The notes beneath the pieces were generated by a model, which saw only the letters and a list, made by a program, of their open reading frames with translations, was not told the DNA's origin and ran no database searches. A program made the translations under genes and the position numbers. A stretch of 38,785 nt of DNA from CAIOZW01 sp049317725 (lineage in GTDB: Bacteria > Acidobacteriota > Blastocatellia > RBC074). The stretch covers positions 1 to 38,785 of the forward strand of contig JBMOHS010000015.1 in the NCBI GenBank assembly GCA_049317725.1, given 5' to 3'. Positions 1-7,916 of the stretch are shown in pieces (within the stretch, counting starts at the first letter, position 1; every line of letters begins with the position of its first letter).

Positions 1-16
1 CAGCAACGTGTCCCAT
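1..16 (-). CDS. First codons of a gene leaving the left edge (unidentified)
   Basis: An ATG on the minus strand at 16-14 begins a reading frame, Met-Gly-His-Val-Ala, that runs off the window. It is supported by a strong Shine-Dalgarno sequence (AAGGAGGAG, plus-strand 23-31) six bases upstream and a plausible promoter further up. Five residues are too few to identify a product. Only the start is visible, so function is unknown. Confidence 0.55.
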
Positions 17-62
17 GGCCAACTCCTCCTTGCCGTTCCACGCCGTTCCTTGGCGGGATCGA

Positions 63-92
63 ATTTTAGAAAAACGGTACGAATGACATCAA
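63..92 (-). promoter_or_regulatory. Sigma-70-like promoter for the left-edge gene
   Basis: Read on the minus strand, TTGATG (plus 87-92) is followed by an 18-base spacer and TAAAAT (plus 63-68), five of six matches to the -10 consensus. Transcription would start near 56 and give a leader of about 40 bases to the ATG at 16, with its strong ribosome site between. The assignment is by motif only. Confidence 0.45.
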
Positions 93-145
93 CAAAATCC
101 ACGTGCATCATAGTGAATTTTCTGAGCCTTGCAAAGACTGGGAGA

Positions 146-278
146 AGGGGCGAGGGATGATGGATGAGGGGCGATGGGGAAGGGATGAGGGACGAGGGAT
201 GAGGGACGAGGGATGAGGGGCGATGGGGAAGGGATGAGGGACGAGGGATGAGGGGCGAGGGGGAAGGGATGAGGGACG
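146..278. repeat. G-rich heptamer tandem array (19 units)
   Basis: Nineteen consecutive 7-bp units in unbroken phase, mostly AGGGATG, AGGGACG and AGGGGCG with a few ATGGGGA-type variants. The variants recur in order, giving a superstructure in which AGGGGCG, a GGGGA-type unit, AGGGATG and AGGGACG repeat at 35 or 49 bp. The plus strand has a run of three or more G at nearly every seventh base, so it could fold as a G-quadruplex. No gene is supported here: an open frame on the minus strand through this region is only the repeat read as Pro/Ser/Arg. Confidence 0.9.
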
Positions 279-298
279 AGATGTGAAGAAGAGGATCA

Positions 299-322
299 CA
301 CGGAGGCACGGAGACACGGAGG
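299..322. repeat. Three tandem CACGGAG(A/G) octamers
   Basis: Three 8-bp units CACGGAGG, CACGGAGA and CACGGAGG follow each other exactly, about 20 bp after the heptamer array. The 82 bp that follow (323-404) are pyrimidine-rich on the plus strand with no gene seen. Confidence 0.85.
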
Positions 323-404
323 TTTTTGGGGGGCGCATTGCCGACTTTCTCCCATTCTTTTTCTCGCCCCTTTCCCCTCGCCCCTCTTCTCTCCTTCCTC
401 CCCT

Positions 405-492
405 TTCGCGGCTTCGCGCCTTCGCGTGAGAAAAAACAACGGGGCCCATCGCTGGGAGGAAAGAGGCTCACGCGAAGGCGCGAAGTCGCGAA
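405..492. repeat. 26-bp near-perfect inverted repeat after the pfkB-type gene
   Basis: Arms at 405-430 and 467-492 match at 25 of 26 positions when one is reverse-complemented; the loop is 36 bases. Each arm is itself made of short GCGAAG-like units. The right arm ends two bases before the stop codon of the minus-strand kinase gene (stop at 497-495), so the transcript of the five-gene operon would carry a long hairpin right after its last stop. No U-run follows on the minus strand, so this is not a standard intrinsic terminator; it could be a 3' stabilising structure or a REP/MITE-type element. Confidence 0.85.
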
Positions 493-494
493 GA

Positions 495-1424
495 TTATTT
501 GAGGAGGTAGCGGGCAGCCTCGGTCGGGAAGCCGGCCAGCCCCCCGGGGGCGGTCGTCGAGAGTGCGCCGCAGAGGTTTCCGACCTCGAGACAGGTTTTC
601 ACGGAAAGTCCACGCTGCCACGCGGCAAGGAAGCCCGCATCGAAGCAGTCTCCCGCACCCGTTGTATCGACTGGTGTGACGGGAGGAGGCAGGGCGATGA
701 CGATCTCTCCATCCGCGCGCACCATCGCTCCCTGGGCACCCCGCTTGAGCACGACCTTTCTTGCACCCGCCTCGGCGAACCGGGCGAGCATCGCTGCTGG
801 ATCGACCTCTCCCGTCATCGCCTCGCCCTCCCGTTCGTTCGGCAGAAAGAGATCGACGGTCGACAACACCGCGAGGCTCGCCGGATCCCGCAACCAATCT
901 TCGACCCAGCCAACGTCGAGCGAAAGGGTCGTCCCGCAGGCGTGCAATTCCGCCGCCAGCTCGCGCAGCAGCCCTGGATCGATCGGCAGTGCCAAATGGA
1001 CGTGGTGGGCCTTCTGGAGGAGCCTCCGCCCGGGGGCCCCGTTCGCGAGAAGGCCCGGCAGCAGGCGGTTAGCCCCGGCATAGGTGAAGAACGAACGATC
1101 CTCGCGCGTTGAGACAGCCACCGTCAGGGCCGTTGTCTCCGCTTCGTCGACCTGCAGGGCGGTTGGGTCAACCCCGAACTCCGCTATCCGTTGCCGCAGC
1201 CAGTCGCCATCGTGGCCCACCGCCGCGAAGAGCCCAGTAGTGACCCCCAGCCGTGCCAGCCCGCAAGCCGTGATCGCCGCTCCGCCTCCCACCTCCCGCG
1301 ACAGCGACTGGGCCTGCACCTCTTCCCCCGGCGCAGGCCATCGCGTGAAGCCGCTCAAGATGAGGTCGATGAAGACGTCGCCGACCGTCAAGACCTCCCA
1401 TCGCTTGCGGGGTTCAATGCTCAT
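495..1424 (-). CDS. PfkB-family carbohydrate kinase
   Basis: A 309-residue cytoplasmic kinase of the ribokinase/PfkB family, which transfers the ATP gamma-phosphate to a hydroxymethyl group of a sugar or nucleoside. The N-terminal part has a nucleotide-sugar-type opening (VLTVGDVFID) and the glycine-rich family signature (GGGAAITACGLARLG, about residues 46-60). The second signature, DTTGAGDCFDAGF, lies near residue 255 and holds the catalytic Asp of GAGD. Length is normal for the family. The ATG at 1424 overlaps the upstream permease stop as ATGA, so translation is probably coupled; a longer frame upstream would run through the permease gene. It is the last gene of the five-gene minus operon and is followed at once by a long inverted repeat. 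The substrate cannot be read from sequence. Confidence 0.9.
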   Translation of the reverse strand: MSIEPRKRWEVLTVGDVFIDLILSGFTRWPAPGEEVQAQSLSREVGGGAAITACGLARLGVTTGLFAAVGHDGDWLRQRIAEFGVDPTALQVDEAETTALTVAVSTREDRSFFTYAGANRLLPGLLANGAPGRRLLQKAHHVHLALPIDPGLLRELAAELHACGTTLSLDVGWVEDWLRDPASLAVLSTVDLFLPNEREGEAMTGEVDPAAMLARFAEAGARKVVLKRGAQGAMVRADGEIVIALPPPVTPVDTTGAGDCFDAGFLAAWQRGLSVKTCLEVGNLCGALSTTAPGGLAGFPTEAARYLLK

Positions 1425-2815
1425 CCGGCGTGCTCCTCCTCTGGTGCCGCCTCGGCGAAGGGCCACTCCCCGCGTATCCGCGCCTGGATCAGGTAGGCAA
1501 CAATTCCCACGACCATCAACCCTGCACCCAGGCCAAACATTCGCCACCCATTGGTCCCCAGAATGTAGACCCACCCGATGAAGGCGACGAGCGCCGGCAG
1601 CGGATAGAGCCACATTCGAAACGGGAGCCGGATGTCCGGACGATTTCGCCGGATGAGGATCACCGCCGCGACCTGGGCCATATCGCGCGCCACGATCTGA
1701 ATGACGATGAGGGCAGTGATCAGCGTCGGCAGCTCAAACCAGCAGCAGAGCGCCGCCGTCGCACCGGTGAAGATCACCGAGAAGGTCGGAAACTGGCGTG
1801 TCGCGTGCACCCGCGCAAAAGGCCGAAAGAACCGTCCGTCGACCGCCGCCGCATACGGCACCCGCGAGTAACCCAACATCACCGCGAAGACCGACGCGAA
1901 GGTCGTCACCAGGATCAGGATCGTCATGACGATCGCCGCCTGCTCGCCGTAGAGTCGCTGGATGAAGTCGGCAACGATCGCCTTGTTGGCCATGGTCCCC
2001 TCGGTCACTGCCTCGCGCCAGGGGACCACCCCGATGATCGTTACCGTCATGACCATGTACATCACCGCCACCGCGCCGATCGAGATCAGCACCGCCCGTG
2101 GGATGTTCCGCCCGGGATCTTTGACCTCTCCACCAAAGAAGCAGACATTGTTGTACCCGCCATAATCGTAGATCGCATTGAGCGAAGCGATCCCGAGCCC
2201 GACAAAGAAGACCGTGTTGAGGTTGAAGGCATTGGTGGGAAAGTCGAAGGCGAGCGCCGGATCATAGTTGCTCACGCCCGCCACCAGGACCCATCCAACC
2301 GTCAGGAGGACGATCACCCAGAGGATGACTGAGAGCCGCCCAATCGTCCGGATATCCCGGTAGAGAATGACCGTTACGGCCAGGCAAACACCGGCGGCGA
2401 GCAGCTTGCCCTCCCAGGCCTCCATCCCTGGCCAGAGGTAACGCGTGTAGTTGGCGAACCCGACCGCGCCCGAGGCCAGCGAGAAGGGGGCCGTGCAGAC
2501 CGTTTGCCAAATGAAGAGGAAGCTCATCAACCGGCCCAGCTTGCGCGGACCGAACGCTTGCTGGAGGTAGTGGTAAGATCCACCCGAGCCGGGCATCGCC
2601 GCTCCCAGTTCCGCCCAGACCAGTCCGTCACAGATCGCGATGATCGCGCCGATGATCCAGCCGAGCATCGCCTGTGGCCCACCCATCGCCCCGAGAATGA
2701 TCGGAATCGTGATGAACGGACCGATCCCGATCATCTCCAACATGTTGGCCGCAGTTGCCTGGAGCAGCCCCATCCCACGCACGAGGGACGGAGAGGACGA
2801 GGTTGTCGAACTCAT
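1421..2815 (-). CDS. APC-family amino acid permease
   Basis: A 464-residue polytopic inner-membrane protein of the amino acid-polyamine-organocation superfamily, expected to have about 12 transmembrane segments and to import an amino acid or amine by secondary transport. The first helix carries the broken-helix motif GIGPFITIP and is followed by a second segment and the loop ELGAAMPGSGGSYHYL, both typical of the family. The ATG at 2815 is chosen because AGGA lies just upstream and because the frame before it has a non-membrane, Arg-rich shadow composition. It lies 26 bases after the E1 gene and shares ATGA with the kinase gene. Its place beside a 2-oxoacid dehydrogenase suggests uptake of an amino acid that is then catabolised; this is inference, and the substrate is unknown. 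Confidence 0.9.
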   Translation of the reverse strand: MSSTTSSSPSLVRGMGLLQATAANMLEMIGIGPFITIPIILGAMGGPQAMLGWIIGAIIAICDGLVWAELGAAMPGSGGSYHYLQQAFGPRKLGRLMSFLFIWQTVCTAPFSLASGAVGFANYTRYLWPGMEAWEGKLLAAGVCLAVTVILYRDIRTIGRLSVILWVIVLLTVGWVLVAGVSNYDPALAFDFPTNAFNLNTVFFVGLGIASLNAIYDYGGYNNVCFFGGEVKDPGRNIPRAVLISIGAVAVMYMVMTVTIIGVVPWREAVTEGTMANKAIVADFIQRLYGEQAAIVMTILILVTTFASVFAVMLGYSRVPYAAAVDGRFFRPFARVHATRQFPTFSVIFTGATAALCCWFELPTLITALIVIQIVARDMAQVAAVILIRRNRPDIRLPFRMWLYPLPALVAFIGWVYILGTNGWRMFGLGAGLMVVGIVAYLIQARIRGEWPFAEAAPEEEHAG

Positions 2816-2841
2816 GGGTTCCTGTCTTTCGATACCGCAGC

Positions 2842-5115
2842 TCAGGGGGCGGCGGGGGCCGCGACGACCGCCGCTTTGACCCCTTCCAGAATCTGCTCTT
2901 CGGAGACGAGCACAAGGTTGGCAGCTGCGCCGAGCGGGACATAGGTATCGACGGCGCGCACTGAGCGCAGGGGCCGTCGATAGCCCGCCTCCGCCAGCTT
3001 GGCAACGATCGCATCCGCGATTCCGGCGCCGGTTGCGCGACACTCGTCGATGACGACCACGGCCTGACACTCCCACGCGTGCTGGGCAACCGCCTCGTGT
3101 GGCAACGGATTGAGCCAGCGCAGGTCGAGCACTCGCGCGGCGATCCCACTCTCTCGCAGGCGGCGCGCTGCCCGTAACGATAGCCGATAGCCGTTGGCAT
3201 AGCTGACGATCAGTACGTCCCGCGCCGTTTCACCGGAGATCCCCACCTCGCCGGGCAGCAGCAGCGGCTCTGGATCTGTCGGTGGCGGGTAGTCACAGAG
3301 CCACTCGTTGTCCCCTTCGACGTAGAGATCCTTCTCGTGGTAGAGCGCGATCGGTTCGAGAAAGACGGCGACTCGCCCGCAGGTCCGTGCCGTCGCCAGC
3401 AGCCCCCGCAGCATCCGGACCGCGTCGTCGCCCCGCGACGGGGTTGCCAGCAGCAACCCCGGAATCTCCCGCAGCGCCCCGATCGAGTTGTCGTTGTGGA
3501 AATGGCCGCCGAAGCCCTTCTGGTAGGCCAGCCCCTGCACCCGGACGACCATCGGGTTGGTGAACTGGCCAGCCGAGAAGAAGGAGAGCGAACAGGCCTC
3601 CCCGCGCAACTGATCGATCGCATTGTGCAGATAGGCGAGGTATTGAATCTCCGGGATCGGCAGCAACCCGGCCATCGCCGCTCCCTGGGCGATGCCGAGG
3701 ATCGTCGTCTCGTCGAGCAGCGTGTCAAAGACCCGTGCCACACCGAAACGCTTCTGCAGTCCGGCGGTGACGTAGTAGACGCCTCCCTTGCGCCCGACAT
3801 CCTCCCCGAAGAGCAGGATCTCCGGGTGGCCGAGCATCTCATCGGCGAGCGCCGCGTTGATGTGGGCGGCCATGGTCCGCTTCGTCGGGGCTGTCGCCGT
3901 CTCCGGGAGCCCTCCTACTTGGGTGAAACTCTCTTGGCGGACCTCCTCCGGGACAGGGGTTGAGCGGGCGGCACGGATCGCCGCGGCATCGAAGGGGGCG
4001 AGCGGCGCGACGATCTCGCCGACGCTGGTCAGCTTGGGCCGGCGGATCGCTTCGTGCATCGCCTCTGCAATCCGCCCTTCCAGCCGCGCCACCATCTCCC
4101 GCAACTCCGCCGGAGTGGCCGCCCCGGTCTCGATCAGCCGGCGCGCGTTGCGCAACAGCGGGTCGGCTGTCTCCGCCGCCTCGATCTCCTCCAGACTCCG
4201 GTAGCTCGTTTCGACATCCGTTCCGGCGTGGCCCCACAGTCGCGTCGTCCGCAGGTGCAGGAAGACCGGATGGCGGGTCTGACGGCAGTGGGTGACCGCT
4301 TGCTCGACTGCGTTCCAGACCGTCTCGATCTCGCCGTCCGCAGCAATGTAGCAAAGGTGCGGCCGGTCCTGGAAGGCGTCGTGGATCCAGCCCCGGGGCG
4401 TCTCGACCGAGATGCCAATCCCGTTGTCCTCGCAGAGGAAGATTACCGGCGCGGTTCCTCCCCGACGCACGGTGTAGCAGGCCGAGTGGATGCCGGAGAG
4501 GGCCGTTGCATGGTTGGCCGAGGCGTCTCCGAAGGAGCAGAGGACGATCGAATCGTCGCGGAGGTCGCTCGCCCGCCCGATCCGCCGGGCCATCCGTAAC
4601 GCAAACCCCATCCCTGTCGCCTTCGGGAGGTGGGAGGCAATCGTGCTCGTCTGCGGGGGAACCCAGAGACGGCGACTTCCCCAGACCTTGTGGCGTCCCC
4701 CGGCGATCGGATCGTCCTTCGAGGCGGCAAAGGAGAGCAGCGTGTCGAGAATCGGGTCGACGCCGGGCGCTTTTCGCGAGCGGGCCATCATCAGCCCCCC
4801 CGCCCGGTAGTGCAGAAAGCACGGATCATCGAGCCGCAGGAGGGCCCCCACCACGGCGTTGTTCTCGTGCCCTGCGCTCGAGATGGTGTAGAACCCCTCG
4901 TTGAGCCGCTTCATCTCCCGTGCCGCCACGTCGAGCAGCCGGCTGCTGACTTGGTCCTCGAAGAGATCGCGGGCGGCCTGTGCCGTCAAACTGGTCGTGG
5001 GGGTGAGGGTCGCCGTGTCAGGCAGGCGCGGGCCATAGAGCGTCGCGCGGGCCAGATAGTCCCTCAACCGCTCCTGGACGATCTCCACCCGGGTCTTGGC
5101 TGGACTCCCCTTCAT
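2842..5115 (-). CDS. Fused alpha/beta E1 subunit of a thiamine-dependent 2-oxoacid dehydrogenase
   Basis: A 757-residue fusion of the two E1 subunits that decarboxylate a 2-oxoacid with thiamine diphosphate and pass the acyl group to lipoyl-E2. Residues about 40-370 are the alpha part: YRAGGLMMARS near 103-113, and a cofactor-binding stretch beginning GDASAN (196-201) and ending CEDN (228-231); the usual GDG is GDA here. Residues about 412-757 are the beta part, with GEDVGRKGGVY near 437, EIQYLAYLHNAIDQ near 489, FGGHFHNDNS at 535-544, and a transketolase C-terminal domain (VLDLRWLNPLP). No E2 or E3 gene lies in the window, so it must work with partners encoded elsewhere. Its ATG overlaps the upstream PIG-L stop as ATGA. 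The preferred acid (pyruvate, branched-chain or other) is not decidable. Confidence 0.9.
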   Translation of the reverse strand: MKGSPAKTRVEIVQERLRDYLARATLYGPRLPDTATLTPTTSLTAQAARDLFEDQVSSRLLDVAAREMKRLNEGFYTISSAGHENNAVVGALLRLDDPCFLHYRAGGLMMARSRKAPGVDPILDTLLSFAASKDDPIAGGRHKVWGSRRLWVPPQTSTIASHLPKATGMGFALRMARRIGRASDLRDDSIVLCSFGDASANHATALSGIHSACYTVRRGGTAPVIFLCEDNGIGISVETPRGWIHDAFQDRPHLCYIAADGEIETVWNAVEQAVTHCRQTRHPVFLHLRTTRLWGHAGTDVETSYRSLEEIEAAETADPLLRNARRLIETGAATPAELREMVARLEGRIAEAMHEAIRRPKLTSVGEIVAPLAPFDAAAIRAARSTPVPEEVRQESFTQVGGLPETATAPTKRTMAAHINAALADEMLGHPEILLFGEDVGRKGGVYYVTAGLQKRFGVARVFDTLLDETTILGIAQGAAMAGLLPIPEIQYLAYLHNAIDQLRGEACSLSFFSAGQFTNPMVVRVQGLAYQKGFGGHFHNDNSIGALREIPGLLLATPSRGDDAVRMLRGLLATARTCGRVAVFLEPIALYHEKDLYVEGDNEWLCDYPPPTDPEPLLLPGEVGISGETARDVLIVSYANGYRLSLRAARRLRESGIAARVLDLRWLNPLPHEAVAQHAWECQAVVVIDECRATGAGIADAIVAKLAEAGYRRPLRSVRAVDTYVPLGAAANLVLVSEEQILEGVKAAVVAAPAAP

Positions 5116-7880
5116 TGCCGGGTCCTTCCTTGCTTTGAATTGGTCGGATTGGAAGGGCTGGCGGCCCGGGGGCGCTGGCTGATCAGGTTGGCGAAGAGTT
5201 GATAGGCCCCTCCGACCCCAGCCGGAAGCTGGCGGTAGAAGGCATAGCCTGCGTAGGTGAAGAGTCCACGTCCGTACTCCGCCTGCAGCATCCCACCCCG
5301 TTGCGCCTCTTGCCCGCGGTCATGGCATTCGAGCAGCGGGACATAGCGCGGATCCCACTCCCGCCACCACTTCGAGCCCCGCTCCTCGACCCACCCGTCA
5401 AAGTCTGCCGGGGTGATCCGGTTGGGCCCGGCAAAGAGCGGATGGTCCGGTTGCAGGATCGTCACCACCGACTCCTCCTCGGAGACCTCCTCGGGGTTGC
5501 GCCCCATCTGATAGGGGAATGGCCCGTAGGGAATCTCGTCGAACTCTGGGGTCTGATACTGCCAGATGAGGTTGCCGCCCCGCTCGGCGTATTCGAGCAG
5601 TCGCCGGTTATGCGCCTTGAGGTCGGGTCGAACTGCCGAGGCTCGAATCCCGATCAGGATCGCGTCGTAGCCGTCGAGGGGGCTGTTGGCCAGGTCGGCC
5701 GCCCCGAGCAGGCTCACCCGGACGCCAATCTGGCGGAGCGCGTCGGGCACCAGATCGCCGACCCCCATGACGTACCCGATGTGCAGGTTGGCCGGTACCC
5801 GGACTTCAATCCCACGAATCTCCATGACCGCCGCCCGGTAGAGCGGGCGCGGCTCCAGATCCGGATAAGCGATCATCTGATACCCTTCGCGGTAGGCCCG
5901 ACCGCCGTGCTCGGCGACGGCCTCGAGGCGGTAGGTCTCTCCTGCCGCCACCTTCGACGTGATTACTTGAAAACGGTAGCTGGCCGTCTCCCCTTCGTGC
6001 TTGAAGGTGAAGGGGTGGGAGGCCGGTTCTGTCCGCCACCCAGCTGGGATGGATAACCGGACTTGGCCGGTCGTCTCCTCCTTGCGGTTGTGGGAGATGG
6101 TCACGGTTACCTCGGTCGTCCCGGTCGTGCCCGGGAGGGCGACTCCGACCCGCGGCGTCAGCCCGACATTGAGCGCGGGCGCGACCGTCACCAGCCGCCG
6201 CTGCTCCCCATACGGTGCCCGCACGAAGGAGGTCCGCGCCGGTTGTCGATACTCGAACGTCTCCCCCTCGATCGAGTAGCGGTAGACCCCGTGCAGTTCC
6301 GGTGGTCCGAAGGGCTCGTGCAACAGCTCGGGTCGATCGATGCGGTAGATGAAATCCCGCAGCTCAGAATCCCTCGACCAGTAGGGGCGAGTGGGCGGCG
6401 TATCTTCCGGCACTCGCACCCGGAAATCGTGGCGCTGCGGGCGATTGCGGCCTGGCAGCGGACCCTCCGCCGAGGGAGCCCCAATCTCCCACCCCGCTGG
6501 CGCTTCCAAGCGGAGCTGTCCACGCGCCGGTTGCGTCTCCCCTCGGCAGACGATCGTTGCGCTGAGCGTAAAGGCCTCTCCCGGGGTGGTCACTCCGAAG
6601 GTCTGCCGCGGCCGCGCCATGAAGCCTCCCGCCGGTGCCGGACGCTCCGGCTCCACCAACACTTCGAGACTCAGCCCGAGGGCGAGGTTGACTGCGTCGT
6701 TCAGCTCCTTCTCCTTGCGTTGCAGCAGGAAGAGGACTTGCTCGGCCCCCGCATCGTTGGTCGCTGCTGGCGTTAGCGTCGCGACGGCGCGGCGCAGATG
6801 TCGATGTGCTGTGACGAGGTGGCCGGTGATCTCCCACGGAGCCCGTGCGTTAAACTGTCGGAACGCCTCTTCGATCGCTCCTCCCATCCGCGTCAGGTCC
6901 TCTCCCAGCGCAAGCGTCGGTGCCAGTCGTGCGAGGTCTGTCAGACTTCCGGCGAGCCCCTCGCTGAGGTTCTGCTCCGGCCCGACCGGACCCACTCTCG
7001 ACTCGACCAGCCGCAGCGCCGTCGTCGCCGCGCCCGGGGCGGGTCGCGCTTGACCAACCGACTGCGAACGATGGAGCCCGTATCCTTCCATGGCGATCTC
7101 ACGCCAGGAACGGCCCTGCAGGGGATCGAAGCCGCCGACGTCGATCCGCACCGTCGCCTCTTCGTTGGCGCGCAGGCTGAGGTAGAGCTTCTTGACCTGC
7201 CAGGGGCGAAGCCCACCCGTCAGTTGCTCCGGAAAGACGGCTGGGTCGCCAGCAGCACGGAAGGCCTCGCGGCTGAGCAGCCCCGCCGCTTGATGGTTGC
7301 CGTGTCCGTCCCTCGCCGCGCCGTGGAAGCGCGACACCATCACCTCTGGGCGGTAGCGCCGAATCGCGTGGACCATGTCCCGCAGCACCACCTCCCGCCC
7401 CCAGTGCTCGATCGTCTCGTCGAGCCGTTTGGAGAAACCGAAATCGGTCACCCGCGTGAACATCTGTGCGTCGATTCCGTAGAAGCGGTTGGCGGCGAGC
7501 ATCTCCTCCGTCCGGAGAATCCCCAGCGCGTCGTAGAGTTCCGGTCCGATCAGGTTTGCTCCGCCCTCGCCCCGGTTGAGTGTCAGCAGCCCCGTTCGGA
7601 TCCCTTCACTCCGCGCCAGCCAAGTCAGCAGTGCCGCGTCCTCGTCGTCCGGATGGGCCGTTGTGTGCAGCACGCTCAACGTCGTTCGCAGCCGCTGGAG
7701 CGATTGCCAGACTGCTGCCGCCCCCCGATTCGGCGACGCCTCCTGCACTTGAATCGCCTCGCCTTCCGCTGCACCCACCCGGGCCCCGCCGACTCCTACC
7801 GGCAACAGCGCCAAGCTCAGGAGTCCTACTGCCCAGGTCCACTTCCCAGCGCTGCCTCGCTCGAACTGTCTCATCTGCAT
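5112..7880 (-). CDS. Large exported PIG-L (LmbE-like) deacetylase
   Basis: A 922-residue protein with an N-terminal signal sequence (hydrophobic about 15-38, Ala-rich cleavage region) and a PIG-L/LmbE zinc-dependent N-deacetylase domain at about 65-260. The metal and catalytic motif AHPDDE is at 75-80 and the second metal motif HGNHQ at 193-197; the family removes acetyl groups from N-acetylglucosamine-type amino sugars. The remaining 650 residues are mostly beta-rich, Ig-like or NEW-type segments, then a domain near 700-900 resembling a glutamine-amidotransferase-like fold (LIGIRASAVRPDLKAH...GGNLIWQYQ). The protein is several times longer than single-domain PIG-L enzymes. ATG at 7880 has AGGGAG upstream; ATG at 7874 is an alternative. 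It sits 36 bases after the M61 gene and overlaps E1. The substrate is unknown. Confidence 0.85.
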   Translation of the reverse strand: MQMRQFERGSAGKWTWAVGLLSLALLPVGVGGARVGAAEGEAIQVQEASPNRGAAAVWQSLQRLRTTLSVLHTTAHPDDEDAALLTWLARSEGIRTGLLTLNRGEGGANLIGPELYDALGILRTEEMLAANRFYGIDAQMFTRVTDFGFSKRLDETIEHWGREVVLRDMVHAIRRYRPEVMVSRFHGAARDGHGNHQAAGLLSREAFRAAGDPAVFPEQLTGGLRPWQVKKLYLSLRANEEATVRIDVGGFDPLQGRSWREIAMEGYGLHRSQSVGQARPAPGAATTALRLVESRVGPVGPEQNLSEGLAGSLTDLARLAPTLALGEDLTRMGGAIEEAFRQFNARAPWEITGHLVTAHRHLRRAVATLTPAATNDAGAEQVLFLLQRKEKELNDAVNLALGLSLEVLVEPERPAPAGGFMARPRQTFGVTTPGEAFTLSATIVCRGETQPARGQLRLEAPAGWEIGAPSAEGPLPGRNRPQRHDFRVRVPEDTPPTRPYWSRDSELRDFIYRIDRPELLHEPFGPPELHGVYRYSIEGETFEYRQPARTSFVRAPYGEQRRLVTVAPALNVGLTPRVGVALPGTTGTTEVTVTISHNRKEETTGQVRLSIPAGWRTEPASHPFTFKHEGETASYRFQVITSKVAAGETYRLEAVAEHGGRAYREGYQMIAYPDLEPRPLYRAAVMEIRGIEVRVPANLHIGYVMGVGDLVPDALRQIGVRVSLLGAADLANSPLDGYDAILIGIRASAVRPDLKAHNRRLLEYAERGGNLIWQYQTPEFDEIPYGPFPYQMGRNPEEVSEEESVVTILQPDHPLFAGPNRITPADFDGWVEERGSKWWREWDPRYVPLLECHDRGQEAQRGGMLQAEYGRGLFTYAGYAFYRQLPAGVGGAYQLFANLISQRPRAASPSNPTNSKQGRTRQ

Positions 7881-7916
7881 ACTCTCCCTCTTCCCACTTC
7901 GTCTGTGCAGGGGAAT

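Noticed and set aside
108..449. Minus-strand open frame of 113 codons in the left repeat region
   Set aside because: It is the complement of the heptamer array and pyrimidine-rich stretch read as Pro/Ser/Arg repeats; no ribosome site and no domain.
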